64,000 bases of DNA from Paracoccus halophilus (GTDB lineage: Bacteria > Pseudomonadota > Alphaproteobacteria > Rhodobacterales > Rhodobacteraceae), in NCBI RefSeq assembly GCF_000763905.1, contig NZ_JRKN01000003.1:62001-126000 (forward strand), written 5' to 3'. The position numbers and the translations under genes are program-made. Position 1 is the stretch's first letter. The number at the start of each line of letters is the position of its first letter. The notes beneath the pieces are model-generated. The model was not told the DNA's origin. It did no database searches and was given only the letters and a program-made list of their open reading frames with translations. Shown in pieces: positions 35,872 to 50,572 of this stretch.

Positions 35872-38421
35872 ATGACTGTCACGCATTATCTCGCCGACTG
35901 GCGCCCCTTTCCCTATGAAATCGCCGAGACGCGGCTGGAATTCGACCTTGCCCCGCGCGCGACCCGGGTCCTCTCGCAGATCGATTTCCGCCGCCTGTCG
36001 GCGGGCGATCTGGTGCTGGACGGGATCGGGCTGGACACGCTGTCGCTGGCGATAGACGGCAAGCCGCTGCCCCTTGATCTGATCGATGCGGAGCGCGGGC
36101 GGCTGACCCTGCCCGCCGCCGATCTGCCCGACAGTTTCACCTTTGCCGCCGAGGTCGCGATCGACCCCGAGGCGAATACCGCGCTGGAGGGGCTTTACCT
36201 CTCGGGCGGCATCTTCTGCACGCAATGCGAGGCCGAGGGCTTTCGCCATATCACCTGGTATCCCGACCGGCCCGATGTGATGGCGCCGTTCCGGGTCACG
36301 ATCAACTCGGACATGCCGGTGCTGCTGTCGAACGGCAATCCGGTCAGCCGGGCCGAGGGGCGCGCCATCTGGCACGATCCCTGGCCCAAGCCCGCCTATC
36401 TCTTCGCGCTGGTCGCGGGCGATCTGCGCGCGGTCCCGGACAGCTTTACCACCATGTCCGGGCGCAAGGTGGCGCTGAATGTCTGGGTGCGCCCGGGCGA
36501 CGAGGGGCGCGCCGGCTACGCGATGGAATCGCTGATCCGCTCGATGCAATGGGACGAAAGGGTTTACGGGCGCGAATACGATCTGGACGTGTTCAACATC
36601 GTCGCCGTCGACGATTTCAACATGGGCGCGATGGAGAACAAGGGGCTGAACATCTTCAACTCGAAACTGGTTCTGGCCAGTCCCGAAACCGCGACCGACG
36701 GCGATTACGAACGGATCGAGGGTGTCATCGGGCATGAATATTTCCACAACTGGACCGGCAACCGCATCACCTGCCGCGACTGGTTCCAGCTTTGCCTGAA
36801 AGAGGGGCTGACCGTGTTCCGCGATCAGCAGTTCACCGCCGACATGCGCTCGCCCGCCGTCAATCGCATCCAGGACGTGCAGGCGCTGCGCGCGCGCCAG
36901 TTCCGCGAGGATGCCGGCCCGCTGGCGCATCCGCCACGGCCCGACCGCTATCAGGAAATCAACAATTTCTACACCGCCACGGTCTATGAAAAGGGCGCCG
37001 AGGTGATCGGCATGCTGAAACGGCTGGTCGGCGATGACGGCTATCGCGCGGCGCTGGATCTGTATTTCGACCGCCATGACGGCCAGGCCTGCACCATCGA
37101 GGACTGGCTGCGCGTCTTCGAGGACGCGACCGGCCGCGACCTGACCCAGTTCAAGCGCTGGTATACCGATGCCGGCACGCCGCGCCTGACCATGACCGAG
37201 GACTGGGCCGATGGCGCGCTGACCCTGCATTTCCGCCAGGAAACCGCGCCGACGCCCGGCCAGCCCGACAAGCCGGCCCGCGTCATCCCCATCGCGCTTG
37301 GCCTGATCGGCCCGAATGGCGACGAGGTGCTGCCGACCACGGTGCTGGAAATGACCGCGGCCGAGCAAAGCGTCAGTTTCCGCGATACGGGCGCGCGGCC
37401 GGTCGTGTCGCTGCTGCGCGGCTTTTCGGCGCCGGTGACGGTCGCGCGCGAGATCGGCGCCGATCAGCAGGCGCTGCTCTTGACCCATGACACCGACCCC
37501 TATGCCCGCTGGCAGGCGGGCCGCGATCTGGCGCTGGACGGGCTGATCGCCCGCGCCGCTGGCCGCACCGGCGGCGAGGAGTTCACCCGCGCCATTGCCG
37601 GTATCCTTGACGATGCCGAAGCCGATCCCGCCTTTGCCGCGCTGTGCCTGACCCTGCCCGGCGAGGAAGAGATCGCGACCGCCATTGCCGCGCGCGGCGC
37701 CATCCCCGATCCCGCATCCATCCATCAGGCACGCCGCGGGCTGATGCAGGAGATCGGCACCCGCCACGAGCCCGTGCTGGCCCGGCTTTACGACGCCATG
37801 GCGGTCGCCGGCCCCTATCGCCCCGATGCCGAGGGCGCGGGGCGGCGCAGCCTGCGGCTGGCTTGCCTCGCGCTGCTGACGCAGTTGGATGACGGGGCGC
37901 GGGCAGCGGCGCTGTTCGACACCGCCGGCAACATGACCGAGCGTCAGGGAGCATTGGAGCAGCTCATCGCCGCCGGCCGCGATGAACAGGCCCTTGCCGC
38001 TTTCGCCGCCGAGTTCGGCGACAACCGGCTGGTCATGGATAAATGGTTCATGGTCCAGCCCTTGCGCGCCGCGCCCGACAAGGCGCTGGCGCGGGCGCGC
38101 GAGCTGGCGGCGCGCGCCGATTTCGACTGGAAGAACCCCAACCGGTTCCGCGCGCTGATCGCGGGTTTTACCGCGAACCACGCGGCGTTTCACGCCGCCG
38201 ATGGCTCGGGCTACGATTTCCTGGCCGAATGGCTGATGCGTCTGGACCCGGTCAATCCACAGACCGCGGCACGGATGTGTTCGGCTTTCGAGACGATCGC
38301 CCGCTACGATTCCGCCCGGCAAGTGCGGGCCAGAGCGGCGCTGAAGCGGATCGCGGCCATGCCGGGCCTGTCGCGCAATACCGATGAAATGGTGTCACGC
38401 ATTCTGGCGGGACTCGGCTGA
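35872..38421 (+). CDS. pepN: Aminopeptidase N
   Basis: 849 residues, M1 family zinc exopeptidase that removes N-terminal residues from peptides in the cytoplasm. Substrate motif VDDFNMGAMENKGLNIF; zinc motif GHEYFHNWTGNR with HEYFH at 288-292 and the third ligand in CLKEGLTVFRD. The long C-terminal helical domain, typical of the E. coli-type enzyme (870 residues), is complete and ends MVSRILAGLG. ATG follows GCAGGG. It is divergent from the Ala-rich protein gene. Confidence 0.96.
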   Translation: MTVTHYLADWRPFPYEIAETRLEFDLAPRATRVLSQIDFRRLSAGDLVLDGIGLDTLSLAIDGKPLPLDLIDAERGRLTLPAADLPDSFTFAAEVAIDPEANTALEGLYLSGGIFCTQCEAEGFRHITWYPDRPDVMAPFRVTINSDMPVLLSNGNPVSRAEGRAIWHDPWPKPAYLFALVAGDLRAVPDSFTTMSGRKVALNVWVRPGDEGRAGYAMESLIRSMQWDERVYGREYDLDVFNIVAVDDFNMGAMENKGLNIFNSKLVLASPETATDGDYERIEGVIGHEYFHNWTGNRITCRDWFQLCLKEGLTVFRDQQFTADMRSPAVNRIQDVQALRARQFREDAGPLAHPPRPDRYQEINNFYTATVYEKGAEVIGMLKRLVGDDGYRAALDLYFDRHDGQACTIEDWLRVFEDATGRDLTQFKRWYTDAGTPRLTMTEDWADGALTLHFRQETAPTPGQPDKPARVIPIALGLIGPNGDEVLPTTVLEMTAAEQSVSFRDTGARPVVSLLRGFSAPVTVAREIGADQQALLLTHDTDPYARWQAGRDLALDGLIARAAGRTGGEEFTRAIAGILDDAEADPAFAALCLTLPGEEEIATAIAARGAIPDPASIHQARRGLMQEIGTRHEPVLARLYDAMAVAGPYRPDAEGAGRRSLRLACLALLTQLDDGARAAALFDTAGNMTERQGALEQLIAAGRDEQALAAFAAEFGDNRLVMDKWFMVQPLRAAPDKALARARELAARADFDWKNPNRFRALIAGFTANHAAFHAADGSGYDFLAEWLMRLDPVNPQTAARMCSAFETIARYDSARQVRARAALKRIAAMPGLSRNTDEMVSRILAGLG

Positions 38422-38472
38422 CAGGACAAAGCACCCTTGCAGCCGCCGTTCAGGCACGGCAATACTGCCGGC

Positions 38473-39378
38473 ATGGATGCCCGTGAGGACATGAAACGAC
38501 GCCTTGATCCGCTGATCCTCGAGCGGGCGCCTTGGCTTTTTTCGGGCCGCTGGCATCACAATATCGCGCGGCAGGCCCTGATGTGGCTGCTGCGCTATCC
38601 CCGCACGATCGAGCTGGGTGCCGAGTTCCGCGACCTGCCCACCGATGAGATCATCCGCCGCATCTCGCAACTGATCGTGCGCGATCTGACCGTCGAGGGG
38701 CTGGAGCATATCCCCGCCACCGGTCCGGCGCTGATCGTCGCCAACCATCCGACCGGGATCGCCGACGGGATCGTGCTCAGCGCGGTGATCTCGGCGGTGC
38801 GCGACGATCTGTTCATCTATGCGAATCACGACATCATGCGGATCCTGCCGCAATGCGCCAGCCTGATCGCCCCGGTCGAATGGCGGCCCGAAAAGCGCAG
38901 CCATGCCAAGACCCGCGTGACCATGGATTACACGCGCGAGGCGCTCCGGCGCGGGCGGATCGGGCTGATCTTTCCCTCGGGCCGGCTGGCCAAGCGGCGC
39001 GGGCTGACCCTGCATGAACGCCCGTGGATGGCCAGCGCCGCGATGATCGCGCGCAAATTCGAGGCGCCGATCATCCCGCTGCGGATCCGGGCGCGGAACT
39101 CGGCCCTGTTCTACCTGCTGGACGCGATTCACCCGACCGTGCGCGATGTGACCCTGTTCAACGAGGTGCTGAACAAGACCCGCCAGCCCTTCCGCGTCAC
39201 CATCGGCGCGCCGATCCAGCCGGGCGATCTGCCGGCCCGCAGCGAGGACGGGATCAACATCCTGCGCGAAGCCGTGCTGTCGCTGCCCCCGCCCGGGCAG
39301 GATGCGGCGAAATTGCAGCAGATCAGGCGCCTGTCGCAGGGTCGCCGCACCGTGGCCAAGCCCAGCCCGATCGAATAG
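38473..39378 (+). CDS. Lysophospholipid acyltransferase family protein (PlsC-like)
   Basis: 301 residues. The acyltransferase core starts near residue 80 with ALIVANHPTGIADG. The His and Asp of the catalytic motif are separated by five residues (H-P-T-G-I-A-D) rather than four as in PlsC. Motif III is LIFPSGRLAKRRGL. No strong membrane anchor, though WLFSGRWHHN and MWLLRYP could bind the membrane. It would transfer acyl chains to a lysophospholipid or related lipid. The start could also be the upstream TTG at 38437 or the Met at 38491. Confidence 0.8.
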   Translation: MDAREDMKRRLDPLILERAPWLFSGRWHHNIARQALMWLLRYPRTIELGAEFRDLPTDEIIRRISQLIVRDLTVEGLEHIPATGPALIVANHPTGIADGIVLSAVISAVRDDLFIYANHDIMRILPQCASLIAPVEWRPEKRSHAKTRVTMDYTREALRRGRIGLIFPSGRLAKRRGLTLHERPWMASAAMIARKFEAPIIPLRIRARNSALFYLLDAIHPTVRDVTLFNEVLNKTRQPFRVTIGAPIQPGDLPARSEDGINILREAVLSLPPPGQDAAKLQQIRRLSQGRRTVAKPSPIE

Positions 39379-39400
39379 ATTCGCGGCCCGGCTTGCGCCG

Positions 39401-42010
<2,610 letters not shown>

Positions 42011-42069
42011 CCGCCTGCCCTTAACATTTCCCCGATCGGCGCTAGATATTCTGGTAAAGGAGCGCCGCG

Positions 42070-43485
42070 ATGATCCGTTTCGACAACAGCTATGCCCGCC
42101 TGCCGCAGGGGTTTTTCACCCGCACGCCGCCGACCCCGGTCAGCGATCCGAAACTGGTGGCGCTGAACCGCCCGCTGGCGCTTCAGCTGGGGCTGGATGC
42201 CGATTGGCTGACCAGCGGCGAAGGCGTCGCCATGCTGGCCGGCAACACCCTGCCCGAGGGGGCCGAGCCCATCGCCCAGGCCTATGCCGGGCACCAGTTC
42301 GGCGGCTTCGTGCCGCAGCTTGGCGATGGTCGCGCGGTCCTTCTGGGCGAGATCGTGGCCCCGGACGGGGCGCGTTTCGACATTCAGCTGAAGGGTTCCG
42401 GCCCGACGCCCTTCTCGCGGCGCGGCGACGGGCGGGCCTGGCTGGGGCCGGTGCTGCGCGAATATCTGGTCAGCGAATTCATGGCCGCGGTCGGCATTCC
42501 CACGACGCGGGCGCTGGCGGCGGTCAGCACGGGCGAGCGGGTGATCCGCGAATCGGTGCTGCCGGGCGCCGTGCTGACCCGCGTGGCGGCAAGCCATATC
42601 CGCGTCGGCACCTTTGAATTCTATGCCGCGCGCGGCGACCATGCGCGGCTGCGGCTGCTGGCCGATCACGTCATCGCCCGCCATTACCCCGATGCCGGTG
42701 ACGCGGCCGGCCTGCTGCAGCGCGTCGTCGACGCCCAGGCCCGGACCATCGCCGGCTGGATGGCGCTCGGCTTTATCCACGGGGTGATGAATACCGACAA
42801 TATGTCCGTCTCGGGCGAGACGATCGATTACGGCCCCTGCGCCTTCATGGATGAATTCCGGCCGGACAAGGTGTTTTCCTCGATCGACGCGGCCGGGCGC
42901 TATGCCTGGAAGGAACAGCCCAATATCGCAGTCTGGAACCTGGCGCAGCTGGCCAGCTGCCTGGTGCCGCTGATGGGCAATGACGAGGCCGCGGTCGAGC
43001 GCGCGACCCATATCGTGCACAGTTTTCCCGAAACCTATCAGCAGGCCTGGCTCGCGCGTTTTGCCGCCAAGCTGGGCATTGCCGACCCGCGCGCCGAGGA
43101 TACCGCGCTGATCCAGCGCCTGCTGGAGCTGATGGCCGGCCAGCGCGCGGATTTCACCCGCAGCTTCGCCGGGCTGGCCGATGGCACGGCGCGCGACGAA
43201 TTCACCGACCGCGAGGCGTTCGATGCCTGGGCCCTCGACTGGCAGGCACGCATCGAAGGCCTGCCCGGCGCGCGCGCGACCATGTCCCGCGCCAATCCGC
43301 GCCGCATCCCGCGCAATCACCGCATCGAACAGGCGATCGAGGTCGCGTGCGAGGGCGATTTCGCCCCCTTCGAGCGGCTTGACTCTGCGCTTCGCTCGCC
43401 CTTCGATGAACGCGAGGCCTGGGTCGATCTGGCCCGCGCCCCGCAAGCAGACGAAATCGTTTACCGCACCTTCTGCGGCACCTGA
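42070..43485 (+). CDS. SelO family protein adenylyltransferase (YdiU)
   Basis: 471 residues, close to E. coli SelO (478). A pseudokinase that transfers AMP to Ser, Thr and Tyr of proteins under oxidative stress (known for SelO). Visible core: [19 protein letters not shown], the ADP-binding [15 protein letters not shown], the acidic site [19 protein letters not shown], then [10 protein letters not shown]. The C-terminus ends [13 protein letters not shown]; selenoproteins of the family have Sec near there, here the Cys is in FCGT. ATG follows AAAGGAGCG. The EEP protein gene lies 13 bases behind. Confidence 0.92.
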   Translation: MIRFDNSYARLPQGFFTRTPPTPVSDPKLVALNRPLALQLGLDADWLTSGEGVAMLAGNTLPEGAEPIAQAYAGHQFGGFVPQLGDGRAVLLGEIVAPDGARFDIQLKGSGPTPFSRRGDGRAWLGPVLREYLVSEFMAAVGIPTTRALAAVSTGERVIRESVLPGAVLTRVAASHIRVGTFEFYAARGDHARLRLLADHVIARHYPDAGDAAGLLQRVVDAQARTIAGWMALGFIHGVMNTDNMSVSGETIDYGPCAFMDEFRPDKVFSSIDAAGRYAWKEQPNIAVWNLAQLASCLVPLMGNDEAAVERATHIVHSFPETYQQAWLARFAAKLGIADPRAEDTALIQRLLELMAGQRADFTRSFAGLADGTARDEFTDREAFDAWALDWQARIEGLPGARATMSRANPRRIPRNHRIEQAIEVACEGDFAPFERLDSALRSPFDEREAWVDLARAPQADEIVYRTFCGT

Positions 43486-43498
43486 CATCAAAGGACCC

Positions 43499-45599
<2,101 letters not shown>

Positions 45600-45620
45600 G
45601 CCGGGCCCATTTTGAGCAGC

Positions 45621-45649
45621 AAGGCCCGTCTCGAACAGAGGCGGGCCTT
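45621..45649. terminator. Terminator of enolase, shared with convergent gene
   Basis: 12-bp stem with one G-T pair: AAGGCCCGTCTC against GAGGCGGGCCTT, loop GAACA. On the plus strand it runs into TTCG. Bidirectional use with the gene ending at 45653 is possible. Confidence 0.7.
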
Positions 45650-45652
45650 TCG

Positions 45653-46411
45653 CTATTCCCACCAACGCCCGGTCAACGCCAGTCGGCCAAGTGCAAAGCG
45701 GCGGCGGAACTCGGATACGGCAATGGCGACGGGCCGCCCCTCGGACGCCATGAGGCGCAGCGCCGCGACATGGCCCGGGCCGCGAAACAGCGCCGGCGCG
45801 ACCCTGCCGGGCACCGAACGACGCGCCGCCCGGGCGCGATCCAGCGCCGCCAGCCCGCGCCGCGCCAGATCCGAAATCAGCGCCGGATCCGGCTGTCCAA
45901 GGCCCAGCCCCAGGGCATCAAGTTGCGGCAGCGCCGCCAGCCATTGCGCAAGCCCGGTGCCCAATGCGTGATCATGGGCGGCCTGATCCGCCCCGCCCGG
46001 CGCGGCCAGAGCCCGGAGCGCGTGGCGCATCAGCGCGCAAGCCGTGGCGCGGATATAGGCCTCGACCGCATCGGCATCCGCAAAGGGCTGGCGTTGGCAA
46101 TCGCGCCGCCGCGCCTCGGCCAGATCGGTCAGTTCGGCGGCAGCCTCGCCCCAGGTTGCGGCCAGCGATTCCAGCAGCTCGGGCCCCGTCCCCTCGCCCC
46201 GGCCAAGCGCCTCAAGCCGATCGATCCACCATTGCACGCGCATCTCGGCGATCAGCGGCTCATTCGAGTGCAGCGGCGCGCGGGCCAGTTCGTGGTTCAG
46301 CGCGTAAAGCGCCCATAGCCGCGCGCGGGCGGGCTGCGGCACAAGCAGGCTGGCGCCGAAACGGTCGGGATCGTCGTCGCGCAGGTCAGCCGCGATCTCT
46401 TCAAGGCTCAT
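45653..46411 (-). CDS. Squalene/phytoene synthase-like protein without the Asp-rich motifs
   Basis: 252 residues with the all-helical isoprenoid synthase look (RLWALYALNHELARA; GTGLAQWLAALPQLDALG; ERFALGRLALT-like C-terminus). The two DxxxD metal motifs needed for prenyl diphosphate condensation are not visible: ALNHELARA stands where the first would be and LAQWLAALPQL where the second would be. This resembles the non-enzymatic branch related to complex I assembly factor NDUFAF6, common in alphaproteobacteria. The ATG at 46411 overlaps the end region of cimA (AAGGGG upstream lies across its stop), so the two are probably cotranscribed. Confidence 0.7.
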   Translation of the reverse strand: MSLEEIAADLRDDDPDRFGASLLVPQPARARLWALYALNHELARAPLHSNEPLIAEMRVQWWIDRLEALGRGEGTGPELLESLAATWGEAAAELTDLAEARRRDCQRQPFADADAVEAYIRATACALMRHALRALAAPGGADQAAHDHALGTGLAQWLAALPQLDALGLGLGQPDPALISDLARRGLAALDRARAARRSVPGRVAPALFRGPGHVAALRLMASEGRPVAIAVSEFRRRFALGRLALTGRWWE

Positions 46412-46421
46412 GCCCGGCCCC

Positions 46422-48041
46422 TTATTGTGCGGCGACACCGTCGCGGATCAGCTTCCAGCGGATGGCATCCACCAGCGCCTCGAAACTGGCATCGACGATA
46501 TTGGGCGACACGCCCACCGTGGACCAGCGATGCCCCTGCCCGTCGGCGCTGTCGATGATGACGCGGGTCGCGGCATCGGTGCCGCCGCCGGTGATGCGGA
46601 CGCGGAAATCGACCAGATGCATGTCGTCGATGGCGGCCTGATAGGGCCCCAGATCCTTGGCCAGCGCGCGCCACAGCGCGTTGACCGGGCCGCGATCATG
46701 GCCGTCCTCATCCATGCTTTCGCTGACCGAGAGCATCCGCTCGCCCGCGATATCGACGACCACCACGGCCTCGGAAACCGAGATGCGCTTGCCCATGGCA
46801 TTGCGGCGGCGTTCGACCGTGACGCGATAGCGCTCGACGCTAAAGAACGGATGCAGCCGGCCCAGTTCGGCCAGTGCCAGCAGTTCGAAACTGGCCTGCG
46901 CGCCGTCATAGGCATAGCCCGCATCCTCGCGCGTCTTGACCAGATCGAGGATGCGCGCCAGCGCGGGATCGCCCCGCTCGACCTCGATCCCGGCATCCGA
47001 CAGCCGGGCGCGCAGGTTCGACTGCCCGGCCTGATTGGACATCGGGATGATGCGCGCATTGCCGACCGTTTCAGGGTCGATATGTTCATAGGTCGCGGGG
47101 TTTTTCAGGATCGCGCTGGCATGCAGCCCGGCCTTGTGGGCAAAGGCCGAGGTGCCGACATAGGGCGCCTCGCGCGCGGGGGCACGGTTCAGGATTTCGT
47201 CCAGACGGCGCGAGATTCGGGTCAGATCCGCAAGCGCGCCAGCCGGCACGCCGGTCCGAAAGCCCGAGCGATAGGGCTCTTTCAGCAGCAGGGTCGGGAT
47301 CAGCGTGGTCAGGCTGGCATTGCCGCAGCGCTCGCCCAGCCCGTTCAGCGTGCCCTGAATCTGGCGCGCGCCGGCATCCACGGCGGCCAGCGTGCAGGCG
47401 ACCGCATTGCCGGTATCGTCATGGCAATGGATGCCCAGCCGGTCGCCCGGAATGCCGCCCGCGATCACGGCGCGGGTGATTTCGGCCACGCGGGCGGGCA
47501 GCGTGCCGCCATTGGTGTCGCACAGCACGATCCAGCGCGCCCCGGCCTGCAAGGCCGTGCGCAGGCAGGTCAGCGCGTAATCCGGGTCATCGGCGTAGCC
47601 GTCAAAGAAATGTTCGGCATCGAACAGCGCCTCGCGCCCCTGCGCCACCAGATGCGCGACCGAGGCGCGGATGTTTTCAAGGTTTTCGTCCAGCGAGACG
47701 CCAAGCGCCTCGCGCACATGAAAGGGATGGGTCTTGCCGACCAGACAGACGGCGCCGGTCCCGGCATTCATCACCGCCGCCAGCACGTCGTCGTTTTCGG
47801 CCGAGCGCCCGGCCCGCTTGGTCATGCCGAATGCGGTCATGGTGGCGCGGGTGTTCGGCGCGGTAGCGAAAAAATCGCTGTCGGTCGGGTTGGCGCCGGG
47901 CCAGCCACCCTCGATATAGTCAAGGCCGAGGCGGTCGAGAATTTCAGCGATCTCGGTCTTTTCCGCGGCCGAGAACTGCACGCCCTGGGTCTGCTGCCCG
48001 TCACGCAGGGTGGTGTCGTAGAGGTAGAGGCGCTGGCTCAT
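46422..48041 (-). CDS. cimA: (R)-citramalate synthase
   Basis: 539 residues. It condenses pyruvate and acetyl-CoA to citramalate, a threonine-independent entry to isoleucine. YDTTLRDGQQTQGVQF distinguishes it from isopropylmalate synthase (EQSPG). Metal histidines are in GIHCHDDTGNAVA; LNGLGERCGNASL follows. The C-terminal allosteric domain (about residues 400-535) has GGGTDAATRVIIDSADG. Located 20 bases after cysS on the same strand. Confidence 0.93.
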   Translation of the reverse strand: MSQRLYLYDTTLRDGQQTQGVQFSAAEKTEIAEILDRLGLDYIEGGWPGANPTDSDFFATAPNTRATMTAFGMTKRAGRSAENDDVLAAVMNAGTGAVCLVGKTHPFHVREALGVSLDENLENIRASVAHLVAQGREALFDAEHFFDGYADDPDYALTCLRTALQAGARWIVLCDTNGGTLPARVAEITRAVIAGGIPGDRLGIHCHDDTGNAVACTLAAVDAGARQIQGTLNGLGERCGNASLTTLIPTLLLKEPYRSGFRTGVPAGALADLTRISRRLDEILNRAPAREAPYVGTSAFAHKAGLHASAILKNPATYEHIDPETVGNARIIPMSNQAGQSNLRARLSDAGIEVERGDPALARILDLVKTREDAGYAYDGAQASFELLALAELGRLHPFFSVERYRVTVERRRNAMGKRISVSEAVVVVDIAGERMLSVSESMDEDGHDRGPVNALWRALAKDLGPYQAAIDDMHLVDFRVRITGGGTDAATRVIIDSADGQGHRWSTVGVSPNIVDASFEALVDAIRWKLIRDGVAAQ

Positions 48042-48061
48042 GCGGGCTGGCTCCGTCGCAT

Positions 48062-49519
48062 TCAGATCACGTCTTTCAGACGATCAGCATCAAAATTTGG
48101 GGCAAAGCTCCAACTGGAGCCCTCGGCCGTGTCGTTTATTTCGACGCCTGCCGCGACCAAAGCATCACGGATTGCATCGGCGCGACTGAAGTCACGGGCC
48201 TGACGGGCGTCTGATCGCGCCTGCAGCAAGGTTTCAACGAGATTTACCTTGTCTGCCGCTTTTTCTACTGCCTGCTTGCGAAGCAATCTTTGGGTGTCGA
48301 GGTTACTGAAACCGAGAAATTGCAACGTATCAAAGAAACTCAGGGCGATTTCACTATCCGGCTTTCGCGCCAGCATCACCTCGGTCTGCATGGCATAGAG
48401 GCGCGTCAGAACCTCCGGGGTATTCAGATCGTCTGCAAGCGCGTCAATAACCGCGTGATCAACCATGCTGCCGTCAAACGCTCGTTCAGGGTCAGACAGG
48501 CTACGGCGCTTTAGCTCGTCCCATTTACTCAGCCGCCCAACAGCAGCAATGCGCTTTTCCTCGGTCCAGTCCATCGGCTTACGATAATGCGTCTGGAGAA
48601 ACACAAAACGGATCACCTCGCCCGGGATGCCCTGATCCAGCAGGTCGCGGACGGTGAAGAAATTGCCCAGCGACTTGGACATCTTCTTGCCCTCGACCTG
48701 CAACATCTCGTTATGCAGCCAGACGCGGGCGAATTCGCCGTGGGGATGGGCGCAGGCGCTTTGCGCGATCTCATTCTCATGATGGGGGAATTGCAGGTCG
48801 ATGCCGCCGGCATGGATGTCGAAGCTTTCGCCCAGCAGTTCATGCGCCATGGCCGAACATTCGATATGCCAGCCGGGCCGCCCGCGCCCCCAGGGGCTTT
48901 CCCAGCCCGGCAGCCCCGCATCCGAAGGCTTCCACAGCACGAAATCCATCGGGTCCTCTTTGAAGGGCGCGACCTCGACGCGCGCGCCCGCGATCATGTC
49001 GTCGACAGAACGCCCCGAAAGCTTGCCGTAATCGGCATAGGAGCGCACCCGGAACAGCGCGTGACCGTCCCTGGCATAGGCGTGACCCTCCGCGATCAGC
49101 TTTTCGATCATGGCGATCATCTGGTCGATGTAATCGGTCGCGCGGGGTTCGTGATCGGGGCGCGCGGCGCCAAGCGCGTCCATATCGGCATGATACCAGC
49201 CGATGGTTTCCTGCGTCCGCTCGCGGATCAGCTCCTCAAGCGTACCGGGGGCGCCGGCCTGCTGTCGTGCCAGCGCGGCCGCGTTGATCTTGTCGTCCAC
49301 ATCGGTGAAATTTCGCACATAAGTGACGTGATCCGCGCCATAGACATGGCGCAGCAGCCGCACCAGCACGTCGAACACCACAACCGGCCGGGCATTGCCC
49401 AGATGCGCGCGGTCATAGACCGTCGGGCCGCACAGGTAGAACCGCACATTTTCCGGGTCGATCGGCCGGAAATCCTCTTTCCGGCGGGTTTTCGTATTCG
49501 TCAGCCTGATCTGGACCAT
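48062..49519 (-). CDS. cysS: Cysteinyl-tRNA synthetase
   Basis: 485 residues. It charges tRNA-Cys. HIGH-type motif HLGN at 39-42 with zinc ligand Cys 30 in [20 protein letters not shown] near residue 280 in [11 protein letters not shown]; zinc site around [13 protein letters not shown]. The anticodon-binding C-terminal part (about residues 307-485, DNA 48062-48600) has clearly lower GC than the rest: two lines I counted had about 43-48% GC, against about 70% further upstream in the gene. The protein remains full length and in frame. ATG follows GGGGAAGTC. Confidence 0.95.
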   Translation of the reverse strand: MVQIRLTNTKTRRKEDFRPIDPENVRFYLCGPTVYDRAHLGNARPVVVFDVLVRLLRHVYGADHVTYVRNFTDVDDKINAAALARQQAGAPGTLEELIRERTQETIGWYHADMDALGAARPDHEPRATDYIDQMIAMIEKLIAEGHAYARDGHALFRVRSYADYGKLSGRSVDDMIAGARVEVAPFKEDPMDFVLWKPSDAGLPGWESPWGRGRPGWHIECSAMAHELLGESFDIHAGGIDLQFPHHENEIAQSACAHPHGEFARVWLHNEMLQVEGKKMSKSLGNFFTVRDLLDQGIPGEVIRFVFLQTHYRKPMDWTEEKRIAAVGRLSKWDELKRRSLSDPERAFDGSMVDHAVIDALADDLNTPEVLTRLYAMQTEVMLARKPDSEIALSFFDTLQFLGFSNLDTQRLLRKQAVEKAADKVNLVETLLQARSDARQARDFSRADAIRDALVAAGVEINDTAEGSSWSFAPNFDADRLKDVI

Positions 49520-49674
49520 GACTTCCCCTTTGCGGGCGTCATCAGGTCACAGTGAACCGCCCGCCTGAAATTTCAGCCGGTAATGATGCAACGGTTGGCG
49601 GCGGTTTTCACCTTCATGCGCATCGCTTAACGCATTGTCTTGCCTCTGCCAAGAGAGGCGGCATAACTTATGTC

Positions 49675-50016
49675 ATGAGCCGCGAACTGGTCAATGAAAT
49701 GTGCGCCGCGCAGCCCGGGGCGGAATGGTCCGACCCCTGGGGCGGCGGCCATGATTGCTGGAAGGTCGGCGGCAAGATATTCGCCCTGATCGGCATGGAG
49801 GGCAGCCATGTCTCGGTCAAGACCGACAGCACCGAGACGGCTGCCTTCCTGATCGAGACCGGCGTGGCGGAACGCGCGCCCTACATGCATCGCAGCTGGG
49901 TCGCCCTGCCGCTGGATTCCGCGCCGGACGAACTGGCGCATCGCGTCCGCCATTCCTATCGCATCATCCGCGCCGGGCTGACCACCAGGGTCCGGGCCGA
50001 ACTGCCGCCGCTATAG
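49675..50016 (+). CDS. MmcQ/YjbR family DNA-binding-fold protein
   Basis: 113 residues. Family look: MCAAQPGAEWSDPWGGGHDCWKVGGKIFALIG, then a strand-helix SVKTDSTETAAFLIETG, ending in the RSWVALPLD / HSYRIIRAGLTTRVRAELP segment. Cyanase-like CyaY-type fold; some members bind DNA, but this one's role is unknown. The start ATG 49675 was chosen at the family N-terminus. It is divergent from cysS with a 155-base gap. Confidence 0.82.
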   Translation: MSRELVNEMCAAQPGAEWSDPWGGGHDCWKVGGKIFALIGMEGSHVSVKTDSTETAAFLIETGVAERAPYMHRSWVALPLDSAPDELAHRVRHSYRIIRAGLTTRVRAELPPL

Positions 50017-50038
50017 CAGCCCGCCCGGCCCGTCGACC

Positions 50039-50476
50039 TCAGGTCGGCATCTGCGAGGCAAGCTGCTTGAGCAGCGCGTCCATCTGCTGGCACAGCGCCG
50101 CCTCGGTGGTGCTTTGCTCGCTGGCGGCTTCGGCCAGCGAACGCTCGACCCCCATGGCGGAGACGGTGCCCGCCTTGCCCTTGGCCTCGGCCGCGTCGCC
50201 CTTGGCGGCGTCACCGGGCGGGATCATCGTCAGCAGCCGGGTCTGGGTCTCGACCGCAGAGCCGTCGATATGGCCATTGTCCTGGCAATAGGTCAGGACG
50301 CCCAGCTGGTTGCGCGCGCTTTCATAGACCGCGCCAAGATCCTGCGCCGGGGCGGCGGCGGCGGGCGCCTGCGTGGTTTCGGGCGCCGCTTGCGGTGCGG
50401 CCTCTTGCGCCATGGTGGCGCCGGCGGTCAGACCGGCGACGGCCAGCGCGGTCAGGATTGCGGAACGTGCGATCAT
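50039..50476 (-). CDS. Exported small hypothetical protein
   Basis: 145 residues. A Sec signal (hydrophobic 5-20, cut after TMA near 23) is followed by an Ala/Pro-rich stretch and a helical domain with two cysteines (LTYCQDNG and ALCQQMD), which could form a disulfide. Rhodobacterales proteins with the string NQLGVLTYCQ are, I recall, annotated 'pore-forming ESAT-6 family' without experimental support. Function unknown. Sits 23 bases from the convergent YjbR gene. Confidence 0.7.
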   Translation of the reverse strand: MIARSAILTALAVAGLTAGATMAQEAAPQAAPETTQAPAAAAPAQDLGAVYESARNQLGVLTYCQDNGHIDGSAVETQTRLLTMIPPGDAAKGDAAEAKGKAGTVSAMGVERSLAEAASEQSTTEAALCQQMDALLKQLASQMPT

Positions 50477-50572
50477 CTCGATCTCCGTCAGTTGCAGATT
50501 GGGGCGACTCTGGCACGGGTCGCCGCAGGCCGCAAACCGGCTCGGCGAAATGCCGCGTCAGGCAAGCCGGGA

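Noticed and set aside
35806..38322. 838-codon open frame antisense to pepN
   Set aside because: Same cause. PepN motifs HEYFH and GAMEN are on the plus strand; the antisense sequence has no family look.
49649..49677. TTGCCT - 18 - TAACTT before the YjbR-like gene, suggesting a second leaderless transcript
   Set aside because: Box match is poor, and an AGAGAGG stretch could serve as ribosome site. Not enough to claim.
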